A stretch of 64,000 nucleotides of DNA from JASHPR01 sp963833885 (lineage in GTDB: Bacteria; Actinomycetota; Actinomycetes; Streptosporangiales; Streptosporangiaceae): the NCBI GenBank assembly GCA_963833885.1, contig CAWHZU010000013.1:62001-126000 (forward strand), in the 5' to 3' direction. Positions within the stretch are counted from its first letter, which is position 1, and each line of letters opens with the position of its first letter. The notes below the pieces were generated by a model. That model searched no databases, was not told the DNA's origin, and saw only the letters and a program-made list of their open reading frames with translations. Positions 17,347 through 25,674 of the stretch are shown here, one piece after another. The position numbers and the translations under genes are program-made.

Positions 17347-18390
17347 TCACCGCAGCGCCGCTCGCCCGGCGGGCATGGCGTTCAGGGGGCGTAGCGGCGC
17401 CGAGGCCGCCGGCGGTCCGAAGGGGACCGTCGTCCGGGTGATGGGCCCGTTCCTGGCCATCGAGGCCGCCATGCCCGCGGTCAGCACGCCCAGCGCGGTG
17501 ATGACGAGGTTGTAGCGCCAGCCGAGCCAGCCTGCCTCGGTCATAGACAGGTGCGCGAACACCAGCAGGACCATGCCACGGCCGATGATCGCGATCGCCG
17601 AGATCAGGCACTCGTCGCGGCGCGCCCCCGGAGCGGCGGCCAGCTTGCGCAGCAGCCAGAGCGCCCCGCCCAGGCAGCCCGCCTCCGCGGCCAGCAGCGC
17701 AGCGGTGGGCCGGTGCACGGCAGCCAGGATTGCCGCCGTTCCCGCCGTCCAGCAGCACGCGCTGAACGCGCACGTCCAGCGGCGGCCGTGACGGACCAGG
17801 AACGTGCGCTTGCCAAACAGGGCGTCGCCCCTGACGTCGCGGAAGTCTTTCAGCAGGATCCGGCCGATGAAGCCCAGGTACAGCCCGGCCAGCAGGAACA
17901 GGTCGCCTGAGCGCAGGGAGCCCTGGGCCGCGAAGATGCCGATCAGGTACGGGACGCCCACGTAGCAGGCAGGCAGCACGATGGCGGCCACGGCCCCGCG
18001 GTCGGCGAGCCTGACCGGCCGGAGCGAATAGCCGGCGCTGATCGCAAGCCCGACCGCGGTGACCACGACCGCCTGCCACCGCAGCGCCGCGCTGGCGCTG
18101 AGCGCCACTATCCCGGCCACCGCGCCGATCACCGCGAACTCGGTGCGGCCGAGGGCGCCGGCCGCCAGCGGCCGCTGACCCGGGAGATTGACCCGGTCGA
18201 TGGCCTCGTCCGCGAGGTCGTTGCAGGCCACAGAGAACAGCAGGAACGCGAAGACCACGACCAGCGCTCTGGCCAGCAGGACCTTGCCCTGCCCGTGACC
18301 CGTTTCGGCCAGCCCGGTCGCCGTGAACATCGCCAGCAAGACGATGACGGCCGGGCGGGCCAGCAGGATGATCAAGCGCAGCCGGGTCAT
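17347..18390 (-). CDS. UbiA-family membrane prenyltransferase
   Basis: 347 residues with about eight membrane helices. The first Asp-rich motif is NDLADEAID at 57-65 and the second is KDFRDVRGD, both needed for Mg-prenyl-diphosphate binding in UbiA enzymes. These transfer a prenyl chain to an aromatic or polar acceptor; the acceptor here is unknown. Its ATG overlaps the stop of the small membrane-protein gene upstream (ATGA), so the two are co-translated. The last 40 residues are a polar tail. Confidence 0.9.
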   Translation of the reverse strand: MTRLRLIILLARPAVIVLLAMFTATGLAETGHGQGKVLLARALVVVFAFLLFSVACNDLADEAIDRVNLPGQRPLAAGALGRTEFAVIGAVAGIVALSASAALRWQAVVVTAVGLAISAGYSLRPVRLADRGAVAAIVLPACYVGVPYLIGIFAAQGSLRSGDLFLLAGLYLGFIGRILLKDFRDVRGDALFGKRTFLVRHGRRWTCAFSACCWTAGTAAILAAVHRPTAALLAAEAGCLGGALWLLRKLAAAPGARRDECLISAIAIIGRGMVLLVFAHLSMTEAGWLGWRYNLVITALGVLTAGMAASMARNGPITRTTVPFGPPAASAPLRPLNAMPAGRAALR

Positions 18391-18566
18391 TTGTTGCTCC
18401 CGTAGTGACTCAGGCTGACGAAGAGCGCCACCGTGACGCCGACCACGGCAAGGCCGCCGATGGTCAGTAAAACGGCGAGAGTGATGCCGATGACCGTCCA
18501 GATGGAGCGTTCCCGGTAGGGCCCGTGGCCGCCTGGCATCATGTGGTTTATGCAGCTGGTATCCAT
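18387..18566 (-). CDS. small single-pass membrane protein coupled to the UbiA gene
   Basis: About 59 residues with one membrane segment (SIWTVIGITLAVLLTIGGLA and onward) and a short polar tail ending SHYGSNK. The stop overlaps the UbiA start as ATGA. The start is uncertain: ATG at 18542, 18566, 18578 and 18602 are in frame and none has a clear Shine-Dalgarno. It may be a partner of the prenyltransferase; this is inferred from coupling only. Confidence 0.65.
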   Translation of the reverse strand: MDTSCINHMMPGGHGPYRERSIWTVIGITLAVLLTIGGLAVVGVTVALFVSLSHYGSNK

Positions 18567-18643
18567 GGCTGCCAGCATGATCCGGCCGCCAGCGCGGCGC
18601 ATGAGCGCGATGACCCGGATCCGGCTGAGTACTTGTACCTATT

Positions 18644-18714
18644 CGGTGCCCCGGTGCCCCGGTGCCCCGGTGCCGCGGTGCCCCGTGCCGCGGTGCCCGT
18701 GCCGCGGTGCCCCG
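18644..18714. repeat. tandem CGGTGCCCC-type repeat
   Basis: About eight near-identical 8-9 bp units (CGGTGCCCC and CGGTGCCGCGGTGCCC variants) lie between the end of the pirin gene and the small membrane-protein gene. Being short, contiguous and without spacers, it is a slippage-type simple repeat. Confidence 0.85.
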
Positions 18715-18734
18715 GCTCTCCCGGCGGAGCGGCC

Positions 18735-19670
18735 TTACGGCCTGGCCACCAGCCGGCCGACGTCGAGCGGGGGCGCCGGAAGCGGCGGGCCGTCGTAGTC
18801 GGCGACCGGGGCGAACCGTCCCGCCCGCCAGTCCGCCGCCGCGACCGCGATCTCGTCCGGGGTGCGCGCGACCAGGTTCCACCACATCAGCAGCGTCTCG
18901 CCGAGCGGGACGCCACCGAGCAGGAACAGCCTGCTCCCGGCTGGAGCGGACACGCTGACCCTGTCCCGCCCGCTGCTTAGGTACATCAGCTGCCCGGGGC
19001 GCAGCACGATCCCCGCCACCACTGCCGACCCAGCTGCCGCGAAGACGACGTGCTCGTGCGCGTCGGCGAGCGGGATGTTCCCCGACGCATCCCGCGCGGC
19101 CACGAGCTCGGCCCCGACGATCTCGGAGAACATCAGCGCCGGGGACTGAGCCCCGGCCAGCGACCCGACGAAGACGGTGACCTCGAAGCCGCCGATGCCG
19201 ACCGCGGGCAGGTCCGCGTGATGCGCGAACGCCGGCTCGGTGTGCCGGAAGGCGTCGGGAAGCGCCACCCAGAGCTGAACCCCGTGCAGCAGCGGATCAT
19301 GCTCGACCGGCGACTCCTCGGAGTGCGCGATGCCCCGCCCGGCCGTCATCAGGTTGAGCTGGCCCGGCCTGATCATCTGCTCGCTGCCAAGGCTGTCCCG
19401 GTGCAGCACGTTGCCCGAGAGCAGCCACGTCACGGTCTGCAGCCCAATGTGCGGGTGCGGCGGCACCCGCATGCCGGCCACCCCGTCCACGGACATCGGC
19501 CCGTAATGGTCCACGAAGCACCACGCCCCGACGCTGCGCCGCAGCCGCAGCGGCAGCAGCCTGCGCACGGTCATATCCCCGACGCGTGCCTCCCGGGCAG
19601 CCGTCACCTCAAGATCAGAGCCTTGAACGCTAGGCTCCGCGATCTCAAGCTCCGCATCCACCGTGCTCAC
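18735..19670 (-). CDS. pirin-family protein
   Basis: 311 residues, double cupin. The N-terminal cupin carries the pirin metal site: PHPHIGLQT with His72 and His74, and GIAHSE with His116 and Glu118. Pirins bind iron; some are quercetin dioxygenases and others are regulatory partners. The C-terminal cupin has no metal ligands. GTG start at 19670. It is followed by the simple repeat at 18644. Precise role unknown. Confidence 0.92.
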   Translation of the reverse strand: MSTVDAELEIAEPSVQGSDLEVTAAREARVGDMTVRRLLPLRLRRSVGAWCFVDHYGPMSVDGVAGMRVPPHPHIGLQTVTWLLSGNVLHRDSLGSEQMIRPGQLNLMTAGRGIAHSEESPVEHDPLLHGVQLWVALPDAFRHTEPAFAHHADLPAVGIGGFEVTVFVGSLAGAQSPALMFSEIVGAELVAARDASGNIPLADAHEHVVFAAAGSAVVAGIVLRPGQLMYLSSGRDRVSVSAPAGSRLFLLGGVPLGETLLMWWNLVARTPDEIAVAAADWRAGRFAPVADYDGPPLPAPPLDVGRLVARP

Positions 19671-19845
19671 GGGTTTCTCCGTTCGGGCCCACTGGCATGC
19701 TCTGGCATTTGGCCGGCGTCCGCAAGCACGCCAAAGTGGCTGGCACGGTGCGGGCCCGCCCGAGGCCGTCTGCGGCGCAGGCAGCCGCCGGGCCAGTGCG
19801 GAAGGGTGTCATGCCGAAACCGGGGCACGGACAAACGCGAGCGGC

Positions 19846-20103
19846 TTAGCCAGCCGTGTGCCAGTCCTCGGGCTTGCGCACGAAGGTGCCAAGCCCGGGA
19901 ACCTTGACGACCAGGCCTTCGTCCCGCAGCAGCTCAGCTGCATGCCGCGCGGTCGCCCGGGCCACGCCGAACTCCTGCATGATCTGAGCCTCGGAGGGGA
20001 TGGGCCGCTCGGGCTGCAGTTCGCCGGACTCGATCCGTCGGCGGATGATGTTCGCGATCTGCCGGTAGCGCGGCACTGGGGCTAGTGGATCATAGCCGTC
20101 CAT
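19846..20103 (-). CDS. one-domain GntR-type DNA-binding protein
   Basis: 85 residues from ATG at 20103 (a GTG at 20127 is in frame). It is only the GntR winged HTH (YRQIANIIRRRIESGEL, IPSEAQIMQEFGVARATARH, GTFVRKP) with no ligand domain. Such short GntR proteins are frequent in actinobacterial accessory regions and act as simple repressors. It is divergent from the gene at 20223, and the 119-bp gap has two small palindromes that could be its sites. Confidence 0.85.
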   Translation of the reverse strand: MDGYDPLAPVPRYRQIANIIRRRIESGELQPERPIPSEAQIMQEFGVARATARHAAELLRDEGLVVKVPGLGTFVRKPEDWHTAG

Positions 20104-20146
20104 GTCTCGAACGTAGCTGACCTGCACAGATGCACACGTTCAGATA

Positions 20147-20159
20147 CCTGCTAGGCAGG
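20147..20159. promoter_or_regulatory. small inverted repeat in the gntR divergent promoter region
   Basis: CCTGCTAGGCAGG has 5-bp arms around TAG, 44 bp upstream of the short GntR gene. Possible operator half of a pair with 20172-20181. Confidence 0.35.
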
Positions 20160-20171
20160 ATAGGACAGCCT

Positions 20172-20181
20172 ATACTAGTAT
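20172..20181. promoter_or_regulatory. ATACTAGTAT palindrome, probable operator
   Basis: A perfect 10-bp palindrome in the gap between the divergent short GntR gene and the gene at 20223, shaped like short GntR operators. Confidence 0.45.
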
Positions 20182-20222
20182 CGTGAACAGCGACGACAGA
20201 TACCAGGCATGCGGAGACAGCC

Positions 20223-20687
20223 ATGACCAACGCAACCACTCACGAACCCCACAGCCCGGTTTCCCTCGTCCTGGCACTGCTGGACCACCGCTGGCCATCC
20301 ATCGCTGCCCTGGACGACAGCCCTGCTGGCGACGTCCTGGCCGAGATGGCATCCGACCCTCGGTACTTAGTCGGCCGACTTCAGCAAGCTATGACGGTCC
20401 TGCTCGCCAACGACCTGCCACCCGTGGACCCGCAATCGGCGGTGCTGAGCCAGGCCCTCGATGACGCTCTCGCCTGGCGTACCCACCAAGACCGCCACTG
20501 CGCCCAGTGCGACGAACTGCGCGACGAACTGTGCGACCAGTGCAACGCCGACTACGACCAAGCCAGCCGTTACCACGAACTAGCCCGCGCCCTCGGTGTA
20601 GTAGGCGACGTCCCCTGTGCCGTCTCTGGAGAGGATGGTCAGCCAGCGGCCGACCAGAACGACAGCGCTACACCGGCAGCTAGCTGA
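20223..20687 (+). CDS. hypothetical protein with CxxC pair
   Basis: 154 residues, soluble, mostly helical. A segment near residues 97-110 (CAQCDELRDELCDQC) has four Cys as two CxxC-type pairs and may bind zinc. I do not recognise the family; similar small Cys-containing proteins occur next to short GntR genes in actinobacterial accessory DNA. ATG start; codon use is less G/C-extreme than the flanking housekeeping genes, which fits acquired DNA. Confidence 0.6.
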   Translation: MTNATTHEPHSPVSLVLALLDHRWPSIAALDDSPAGDVLAEMASDPRYLVGRLQQAMTVLLANDLPPVDPQSAVLSQALDDALAWRTHQDRHCAQCDELRDELCDQCNADYDQASRYHELARALGVVGDVPCAVSGEDGQPAADQNDSATPAAS

Positions 20688-20759
20688 CACTGGCCGTGCG
20701 CGGAACCTGGCTCCACCGCCAGCCGTGTGACGCAGCGCAAAGCTTCACGACGAGCCTTC

Positions 20760-21059
20760 CTATTCCTTGAGTCGCTGATCCTCGGCGCGTAGCGAATCAG
20801 CAACTGCCTCGGCAAGAGCCCGGTACTGCGGTCTCGTGAGTTCGCCTCGGCGATATGCCGCCGCGAGTTCGTCGAACGAGCCAGGCACGTAGGGCTCCGG
20901 ATCGTCCTGTACGGCGGCCGCCATTTCCGCATAGCTAGCCGGATTGGGCTTCCTGGTACGTGGCCAGGTGCGCTCTCGGAATCGCTGTGCCACTTCCTCC
21001 AGGCTCAGCGAACCGTTCCGCAGAGCAGAGATCAGCTCTGTGACCTCAGTAGTGATCAT
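20760..21059 (-). CDS. small helical protein downstream of a decayed zeta-toxin gene
   Basis: 99 residues, charged and helical, no membrane segment (MITTEVTELISALRNGSLSL...). ATG at 21059 is preferred because GGAAAGAAG lies just before it; the ATG at 21074 has no ribosome site. Its first codons overlap by 14 bp the end of the zeta-toxin remnant (stop at 21046), so it was once co-translated with the toxin and could be its antitoxin. That is inference; it does not resemble a known epsilon antitoxin. Confidence 0.65.
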   Translation of the reverse strand: MITTEVTELISALRNGSLSLEEVAQRFRERTWPRTRKPNPASYAEMAAAVQDDPEPYVPGSFDELAAAYRRGELTRPQYRALAEAVADSLRAEDQRLKE

Positions 21060-22066
21060 GATCTTCTTTCCCATGGTCGGTCTGAACGAGGGCTGGAGCC
21101 GGACCAGAGTTGTCGAATAGGTACCAGCGGTCGAGATGCGCTTTCACTTCCTCGAACGTCTTCCTGTTGCGGCTGCCCCATTCAGAATCGGCCTGGGCAG
21201 CTATGATCATCTCGGCGGGGACGAACCTTCCGCCCTAGGCCGTGCCCTGCGCGGTAGTCGTCTTGGCCCTCGCGGTGCCTGGCGTCGGATCGATGACGCT
21301 GGTCTCGACGGGATGTCGACGAAGATTCCCTCGATCTGCGCGTAACCGACGAGCGCAGTGTCGTCGATCCGCCTCTCGGTGGATGCTCGCGACGACATCG
21401 TGATATCCCAGATAACGTTCTTGCCGTCTGCCTGTGCGCGCAGAGCGAGCTGCTTGGCGATGTACGAAGACTCCTCATGCACCAGGTCGGATGCTTCCAT
21501 CGGGGGAGAGCCCGCTACCTCGAGGGATCATGTCGCGCTTGGCCATCTCCTCCTTGATGTCGTCGGGGTTGATGGTCAGAACTGCGACCGGTCGATGCCC
21601 GCGTGCTGGTCGAGAACCGTGGTCTTGCCGGCCCCGGGAAGGCCGCCAGCAAGGATGGCCCGTCGCTCGCACGGCACGTCACTCGCTCTTGTGTACAGGT
21701 CATCGATGATCGAGTCGTGCATCGCGTCGCGCTGATCTGACCAGACTCTCGCGTGCCGGGTCGATCGTGTGCTGCCGGTCGGTGGCCAGGCCGTCGGCAC
21801 GGGCCTTGTCCAGGAGTGCGCGAACCTCGCTGACGTGCTCGGCGTGCTCGGCGTCGGTCAGCGGTTGCCGGTCCGCCTCACGATTTTCGCCTGCGTCCGA
21901 GGGCTCTCGGCAGGCCAGCCCCGGCTCCGGTGACCTTGGGGTCCCGTCGGTTTCGAGTGGTGAGGACGGGTGGCCGGGCGGGAGTCGCTGCAGCCGCTGC
22001 CGAAGTTCGTCGCGGTCGCCTGACCGATCCGGTAACGACTTGAGGTCCGCCAGGTCTTCGGCAACC
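21046..22066 (-). pseudogene. zeta-toxin family kinase, shredded by several frameshifts
   Basis: Fragments in all three minus frames line up as one zeta-toxin-family protein of about 340 residues: LADLKSLPDRSGDRDELRQR; QPLTDAEHAEHVSEVRALL; VWSDQRDAMHDSIIDDLYTR; the Walker A loop AGGLPGAGKTTVL; LTINPDDIKEEMAKRDMIP; DLVHEESSYIAKQLALRA; VIWDITMSS; then a C-terminus ending DRWYLFDNSG. Zeta toxins phosphorylate UDP-N-acetylglucosamine-type precursors and block wall synthesis. Frame changes lie near 21747, 21582, 21526, 21310, 21290 and 21231. The 5-prime boundary is approximate. With at least six lesions it is a dead gene unless the assembly is very poor. Confidence 0.8.
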
Positions 22067-22237
22067 CCGGGCTGATCTGTCCGCACCGCACCGTTCCTTC
22101 GCCGCCAAGAGCCCGCTAAGGTCGCGAGCGCCCTGGCGTGGCCGTCACGTAATCGCCAGGCTAGGGGCAGATGTCGGCGTCTGTCACTGTGGAAGTTGCC
22201 GCCGCCCGGTTCGTCGTGACCATCGGCCAGGGCTGAA

Positions 22238-22471
22238 TCAGGTGCCGAACACTTCCTCGACGGAGACTGCGATGGCGGCGCGGTCGATCCAGGTCTCGAG
22301 CTGGCTGCTGTCAGTGCACGACAGAACCTGCTCGCGGACCTTGGCCGGCACCTCGAGGCCCCGAGCGGCCAGCACACGCAAGATCGTGCGTGCCTCGCCC
22401 TTGGCCTCGCCCTTGGCTTCGCCTTCGGCGAGGAGCCGGTCTACGAATTCGTCCTTGAACTTGGTGGTCAT
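22238..22471 (-). CDS. Rpn/PD-(D/E)XK-type protein, C-terminal part (split)
   Basis: 77 residues: MTTKFKDEFVDRLLAEGEAK, then GEAKGEAR repeats and a helical end (VREQVLSCTDSSQLETWIDR). This is the usual C-terminal half of a family that is one polypeptide of about 290 residues in many actinobacteria. The ATG overlaps the stop of the N-terminal half (TGATG), in a different frame. It is either a reading-frame break or two coupled proteins. It has no enzyme motif of its own. Confidence 0.6.
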   Translation of the reverse strand: MTTKFKDEFVDRLLAEGEAKGEAKGEARTILRVLAARGLEVPAKVREQVLSCTDSSQLETWIDRAAIAVSVEEVFGT

Positions 22472-23094
22472 CAGGCCTCCAGCACCTGCCGCGCTGACTC
22501 GGATACGGCACTTCGGACAAGCACAGTGTAGGTCGCGAGTCGGCTGTCATCGAGGTTCGCCAGACTGGCCAGGACGAGTCTTCGTGCGCTGTCCTGGTTC
22601 AGGTCAAGCGCACCCGTCAGCACGGCGAGCACGGCCAGTTCCGGCCCAGCTGTCGCAGCGGCGGGGCCGTTCGGGTCCGGGATCGTGACCGGGTCGATGA
22701 CCAGCGGGACAAGGTCGAAGCCCGGGTGGCCCGTAACGATAGGCGTCCGGCACCGGGCGGCGGTTGCAGTGCTTAGGCAGATCACCAACAGCACGGCTGG
22801 ACAGCGATGTGCAGCCCGGACCTGGGTCAGGTACGACGGCCAGCTATAGCGCTTGCGGGGGTCGTACCGGAGTTGGATCTCTACGACGACGGCCAACCGG
22901 GCACCATCTGCCCGACAACATGACCACGGCGTCGGCCCGCAATTCGGTCGGCAGCTGGCGGTCAGGTCAGAGGGCGCCATTGCCGCACCGGCACCACCGG
23001 GAATGGGAACGCCTAAGCCACGGAGGAGCACCGCGGCCAGCCTCGGGTCACCGCGAAGCAATTCCAGCGGAGCCTCGTGCGAAATGCTTGGCAT
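22471..23094 (-). CDS. Rpn-like putative nuclease, N-terminal part (split, locally out of frame)
   Basis: 207 residues. VVVEIQLRYDPRKRYSWPSY contains an E-x-Q motif as in PD-(D/E)XK nuclease-like Rpn/transposase-associated proteins. Residues near 48-60 are out of register: the neighbouring frame reads PTELRADAVVML, the expected family sequence, so two compensating indels lie within 22911-22965. The family function is uncertain (proposed recombination-promoting nucleases). It is probably decaying together with the zeta-toxin remnant next door. Confidence 0.65.
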   Translation of the reverse strand: MPSISHEAPLELLRGDPRLAAVLLRGLGVPIPGGAGAAMAPSDLTASCRPNCGPTPWSCCRADGARLAVVVEIQLRYDPRKRYSWPSYLTQVRAAHRCPAVLLVICLSTATAARCRTPIVTGHPGFDLVPLVIDPVTIPDPNGPAAATAGPELAVLAVLTGALDLNQDSARRLVLASLANLDDSRLATYTVLVRSAVSESARQVLEA

Positions 23095-23263
23095 GGCCTC
23101 ACCTCTGCTGGGCGGATTCTGGCCAGCTTGGCAACGGACGGCCCTCGTGGGACCTGGCAGTCGATTCCGCGCCGCGACAGCGTCATGGCCATCATCACCT
23201 CGGGCACCGACAAATCACTTGAATCGGGTTACCCGCTGATCCCTCTGCGGTACTTGCGGTCGG

Positions 23264-23863
23264 TTACGCGGGTGTGTCTGTGCCGACTGGGAATCCCGGC
23301 TGCAGTGGGGGCCGACTTGGCGGCATGCCATCGACGGCGGCGCCGCCGACCTGCAGTGCTACGAGCACCTCGTTGAGATCCTTGCGCCAGCGCCTGCTGC
23401 CGTTCAGCCGCAGGCTCCGGCCGTCGACGCCGGGTCCGCAGTACTTGACCGATCCCCAGTTAGGCATCCTGCTGCCAAGGTTCGTCACTCGGACGGCTGC
23501 TAGCGGCGCTCTGAAGAGCAGGCGGGAAGGCTCGTTCCCGAACCTGGACATGCGGTAACAGATGAACTGGCGCTGAGTCACAGCGATGAATACTGGCTTG
23601 CGCCAGAACTGCAGTGGCCACGCGATGAGGAGCGGTACGAAGACGAGGACAGGGCCGAGCAGCTGTGGAGGGCTGAAGTTGCCGGACAGGTTTGCCGCAC
23701 CGGTCACACCGCCTGCTAGGGCAGGCAACGCGAGGAGCAGCTCCCAGGCGGGTGAGGGGCCTGTCATCGCCAGGGCGCCGGCAATGATCTGGTCGCCGGG
23801 CTCCATGGCCTCGTAGAGCGCGGGGCCGACCCGCCGCTTGACGATGTCCCTGCGCATCGGCAA
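23264..23863 (-). CDS. hypothetical two-pass membrane protein
   Basis: 199 residues. Two membrane segments (about 38-60, around WELLLALPALAGGVTGAANL, and 68-86, LLGPVLVFVPLLIAWPLQFW) are followed by a basic, beta-rich tail (FIAVTQRQFICYRMSRFGNE) resembling bacterial PH-like membrane proteins. Family not recognised. It ends 170 bp before the Rpn-like gene and its start faces pntB. A second ATG lies two codons in. Confidence 0.6.
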   Translation of the reverse strand: MPMRRDIVKRRVGPALYEAMEPGDQIIAGALAMTGPSPAWELLLALPALAGGVTGAANLSGNFSPPQLLGPVLVFVPLLIAWPLQFWRKPVFIAVTQRQFICYRMSRFGNEPSRLLFRAPLAAVRVTNLGSRMPNWGSVKYCGPGVDGRSLRLNGSRRWRKDLNEVLVALQVGGAAVDGMPPSRPPLQPGFPVGTDTPA

Positions 23864-23878
23864 TCCGTGAGGGCTTGG

Positions 23879-25291
23879 TCAGCCGACGAGGGTTTTGACG
23901 GCGGACGTCAGTTCGCTCAGCGCGGTCTTGGCGTCGGCGAAGTACATGCTGGTCTTGGGGTTGGAGTACAGCTCGTTGTCGATGCCCGCGTAGCCGTGTC
24001 CCATGGACCGCTTGATCACGATGATGCTCTTGGCCTGGTCCACGTCCAGGATCGGCATGCCGGAGATCGCGGTACCCGGGCGGCGCGCAGCCGGGTTCGT
24101 GACGTCGTTGGCCCCGATCACCAGCGCCACGTCGGTGCGGGCGAACTCCGGGTTGACGTCGTCCATCTCCTTCAGCTGCGGGTACGGGACGTTGGCCTCG
24201 GCCAGCAGCACGTTCATGTGACCGGGCATGCGGCCGGCCACCGGGTGGATCGCGTAGCTCACGTCGACACCGTGCGACTCCAGCACATCCGCAAGCTCGG
24301 CGACCTCGTGCTGTGCCTGCGCCGCGGCCAGGCCGTAGCCCGGCACGATGATCACCTTCCCGGCGTAGGCGAGCTGGATCCCGGCGTCGTCGGCGGCGAT
24401 CGCCCTCACGTCGGCGCCGGCGCCCGCTACCACGGCCGCTGCCGTGTCACCGGTGCCGAACCCGCCCACGATGATGTTGCCGATCGAGCGGTTCATCGCG
24501 TCGGCCATGAGCTTGGTCAGAATCCCGCCGGACGCCCCGACCAGTGCGCCCGCGATGATCAGCGCCCAGTTGCCGATCACGAAGCCGGCCATCGCCACTG
24601 CGGTGCCGGTGAACGCGTTCAGCAGTGAGATCACCACCGGCATGTCGGCTCCGCCGATGGGCATCACCATGAGCACGCCGAACGCGAGGGACGCCACAAC
24701 CACGATCCACAGCCCGGCCAGGCTGGGCGTGGCGAGCACGTACCCGGCGGCGGCGAGGCCGAACGCCGCGAGCACCAGGTTGACCACGCGCGCCCCGGGG
24801 AACGTGACCGGCGCCGACGTGATCACGCCTTGGAGCTTGCCGGCCGCGATGATCGACCCGGAGAACGTCACCGATCCGATGATCACGTCAAGCAGGGTGG
24901 TGATCGTCGTGGATTCCGCGGGGCCGACCACGGCGCTGGCTACGCGAATGTAGTCGTGGATCGCGACCAGCGCCGCCGCGCCGCCGCCCACCGCGTTGAA
25001 CATGCTTACCAGCTGTGGCATCGCGGTCATCTGCACGGTGCGTGCCGCGTAGAGCCCCACGCCGCCGCCGATCAGCGCGCCGACGAGCATCACCGTCCAG
25101 CCGGTGGCGGTGATCACGCCCGCGTGGGCGATCAGCGCCAGGGTCGTGGCGATGGCGATCGCCATGCCGGCCGTGGAGAACTGGTTGCCGCGCCGCGCGC
25201 TCGCCGGGTTGTTCATCAGGTGCAGGCCGAGCACAAAGCACGACGCAGCCAGCACGTAGATCAGCTGGCTGGCGAAGCTGAACCCGCTCAT
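23879..25291 (-). CDS. pntB: NAD(P) transhydrogenase subunit beta
   Basis: 470 residues. Nine or so membrane helices fill the first 270 residues, then the NADP-binding domain III (GKVIIVPGYGLAAAQAQHEV, GRMPGHMNVLLAEANVPY, GANDVTNPAA). With PntAA and PntAB it forms the proton-pumping enzyme that makes NADPH from NADH. Its ATG overlaps the pntAB stop (ATGA). Last gene of a three-gene operon on the minus strand. Confidence 0.96.
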   Translation of the reverse strand: MSGFSFASQLIYVLAASCFVLGLHLMNNPASARRGNQFSTAGMAIAIATTLALIAHAGVITATGWTVMLVGALIGGGVGLYAARTVQMTAMPQLVSMFNAVGGGAAALVAIHDYIRVASAVVGPAESTTITTLLDVIIGSVTFSGSIIAAGKLQGVITSAPVTFPGARVVNLVLAAFGLAAAGYVLATPSLAGLWIVVVASLAFGVLMVMPIGGADMPVVISLLNAFTGTAVAMAGFVIGNWALIIAGALVGASGGILTKLMADAMNRSIGNIIVGGFGTGDTAAAVVAGAGADVRAIAADDAGIQLAYAGKVIIVPGYGLAAAQAQHEVAELADVLESHGVDVSYAIHPVAGRMPGHMNVLLAEANVPYPQLKEMDDVNPEFARTDVALVIGANDVTNPAARRPGTAISGMPILDVDQAKSIIVIKRSMGHGYAGIDNELYSNPKTSMYFADAKTALSELTSAVKTLVG

Positions 25292-25674
25292 GACGACTGC
25301 CCGTCTCGCGCCACGGCAGGCTGCGCCGACGCAGGCTGCGCCGACGCAGGCTGCGCCGACGCAGGCTGCGCTGGCGCAGCGGCCGGCGCCGTGGGCCGCT
25401 TGCGGAACATCTTGAGCATCCGGCCGGTGACCACGTAGCCGCCGACCACGTTGGCGGAGGCGAACACCGCGGCCAGGAACGCGATCACGTAGCCGATCCA
25501 GCTGTTCGTGGTGGCCGCGATCAGCATCGCGCCGACAAGGACGATCCCGTGGATGGAGTTGGCCGCCGACATCAAGGGCGTATGCAGAGTGGCCGGGACT
25601 TTGCTGATCACCTCGAAGCCCACCCAGAGGCTGAGCACGAAGATGACCAGGTCAGTGAGAAGCGCCGTCGACAT
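25288..25674 (-). CDS. pntAB: NAD(P) transhydrogenase subunit alpha, membrane part
   Basis: 128 residues from ATG at 25674. Three or four membrane helices (LLTDLVIFVLSLWVGFEVIS, SIHGIVLVGAMLIAATT, WIGYVIAFLAAVFASANVVG) as in the short alpha-2 subunit of split transhydrogenases. The last 40 residues are an unusual Pro/Ala/Gln tail with PASAQ repeats, encoded by 15-bp tandem repeats. It overlaps pntAA by 23 nt and pntB by ATGA. Confidence 0.92.
   Translation of the reverse strand: MSTALLTDLVIFVLSLWVGFEVISKVPATLHTPLMSAANSIHGIVLVGAMLIAATTNSWIGYVIAFLAAVFASANVVGGYVVTGRMLKMFRKRPTAPAAAPAQPASAQPASAQPASAQPAVARDGQSS
25317..25376. repeat. 15-bp tandem repeats in the pntAB tail
   Basis: Three perfect copies of CAGGCTGCGCCGACG (25317-25361) and a fourth with two changes (25362-25376) encode the PASAQ repeats at the PntAB C-terminus. 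In-frame units allow length change without frameshift. Confidence 0.9.

Noticed and set aside
18644..18714. Possible CRISPR array
   Set aside because: Units are 8-9 bp and contiguous without spacers; no cas gene nearby.
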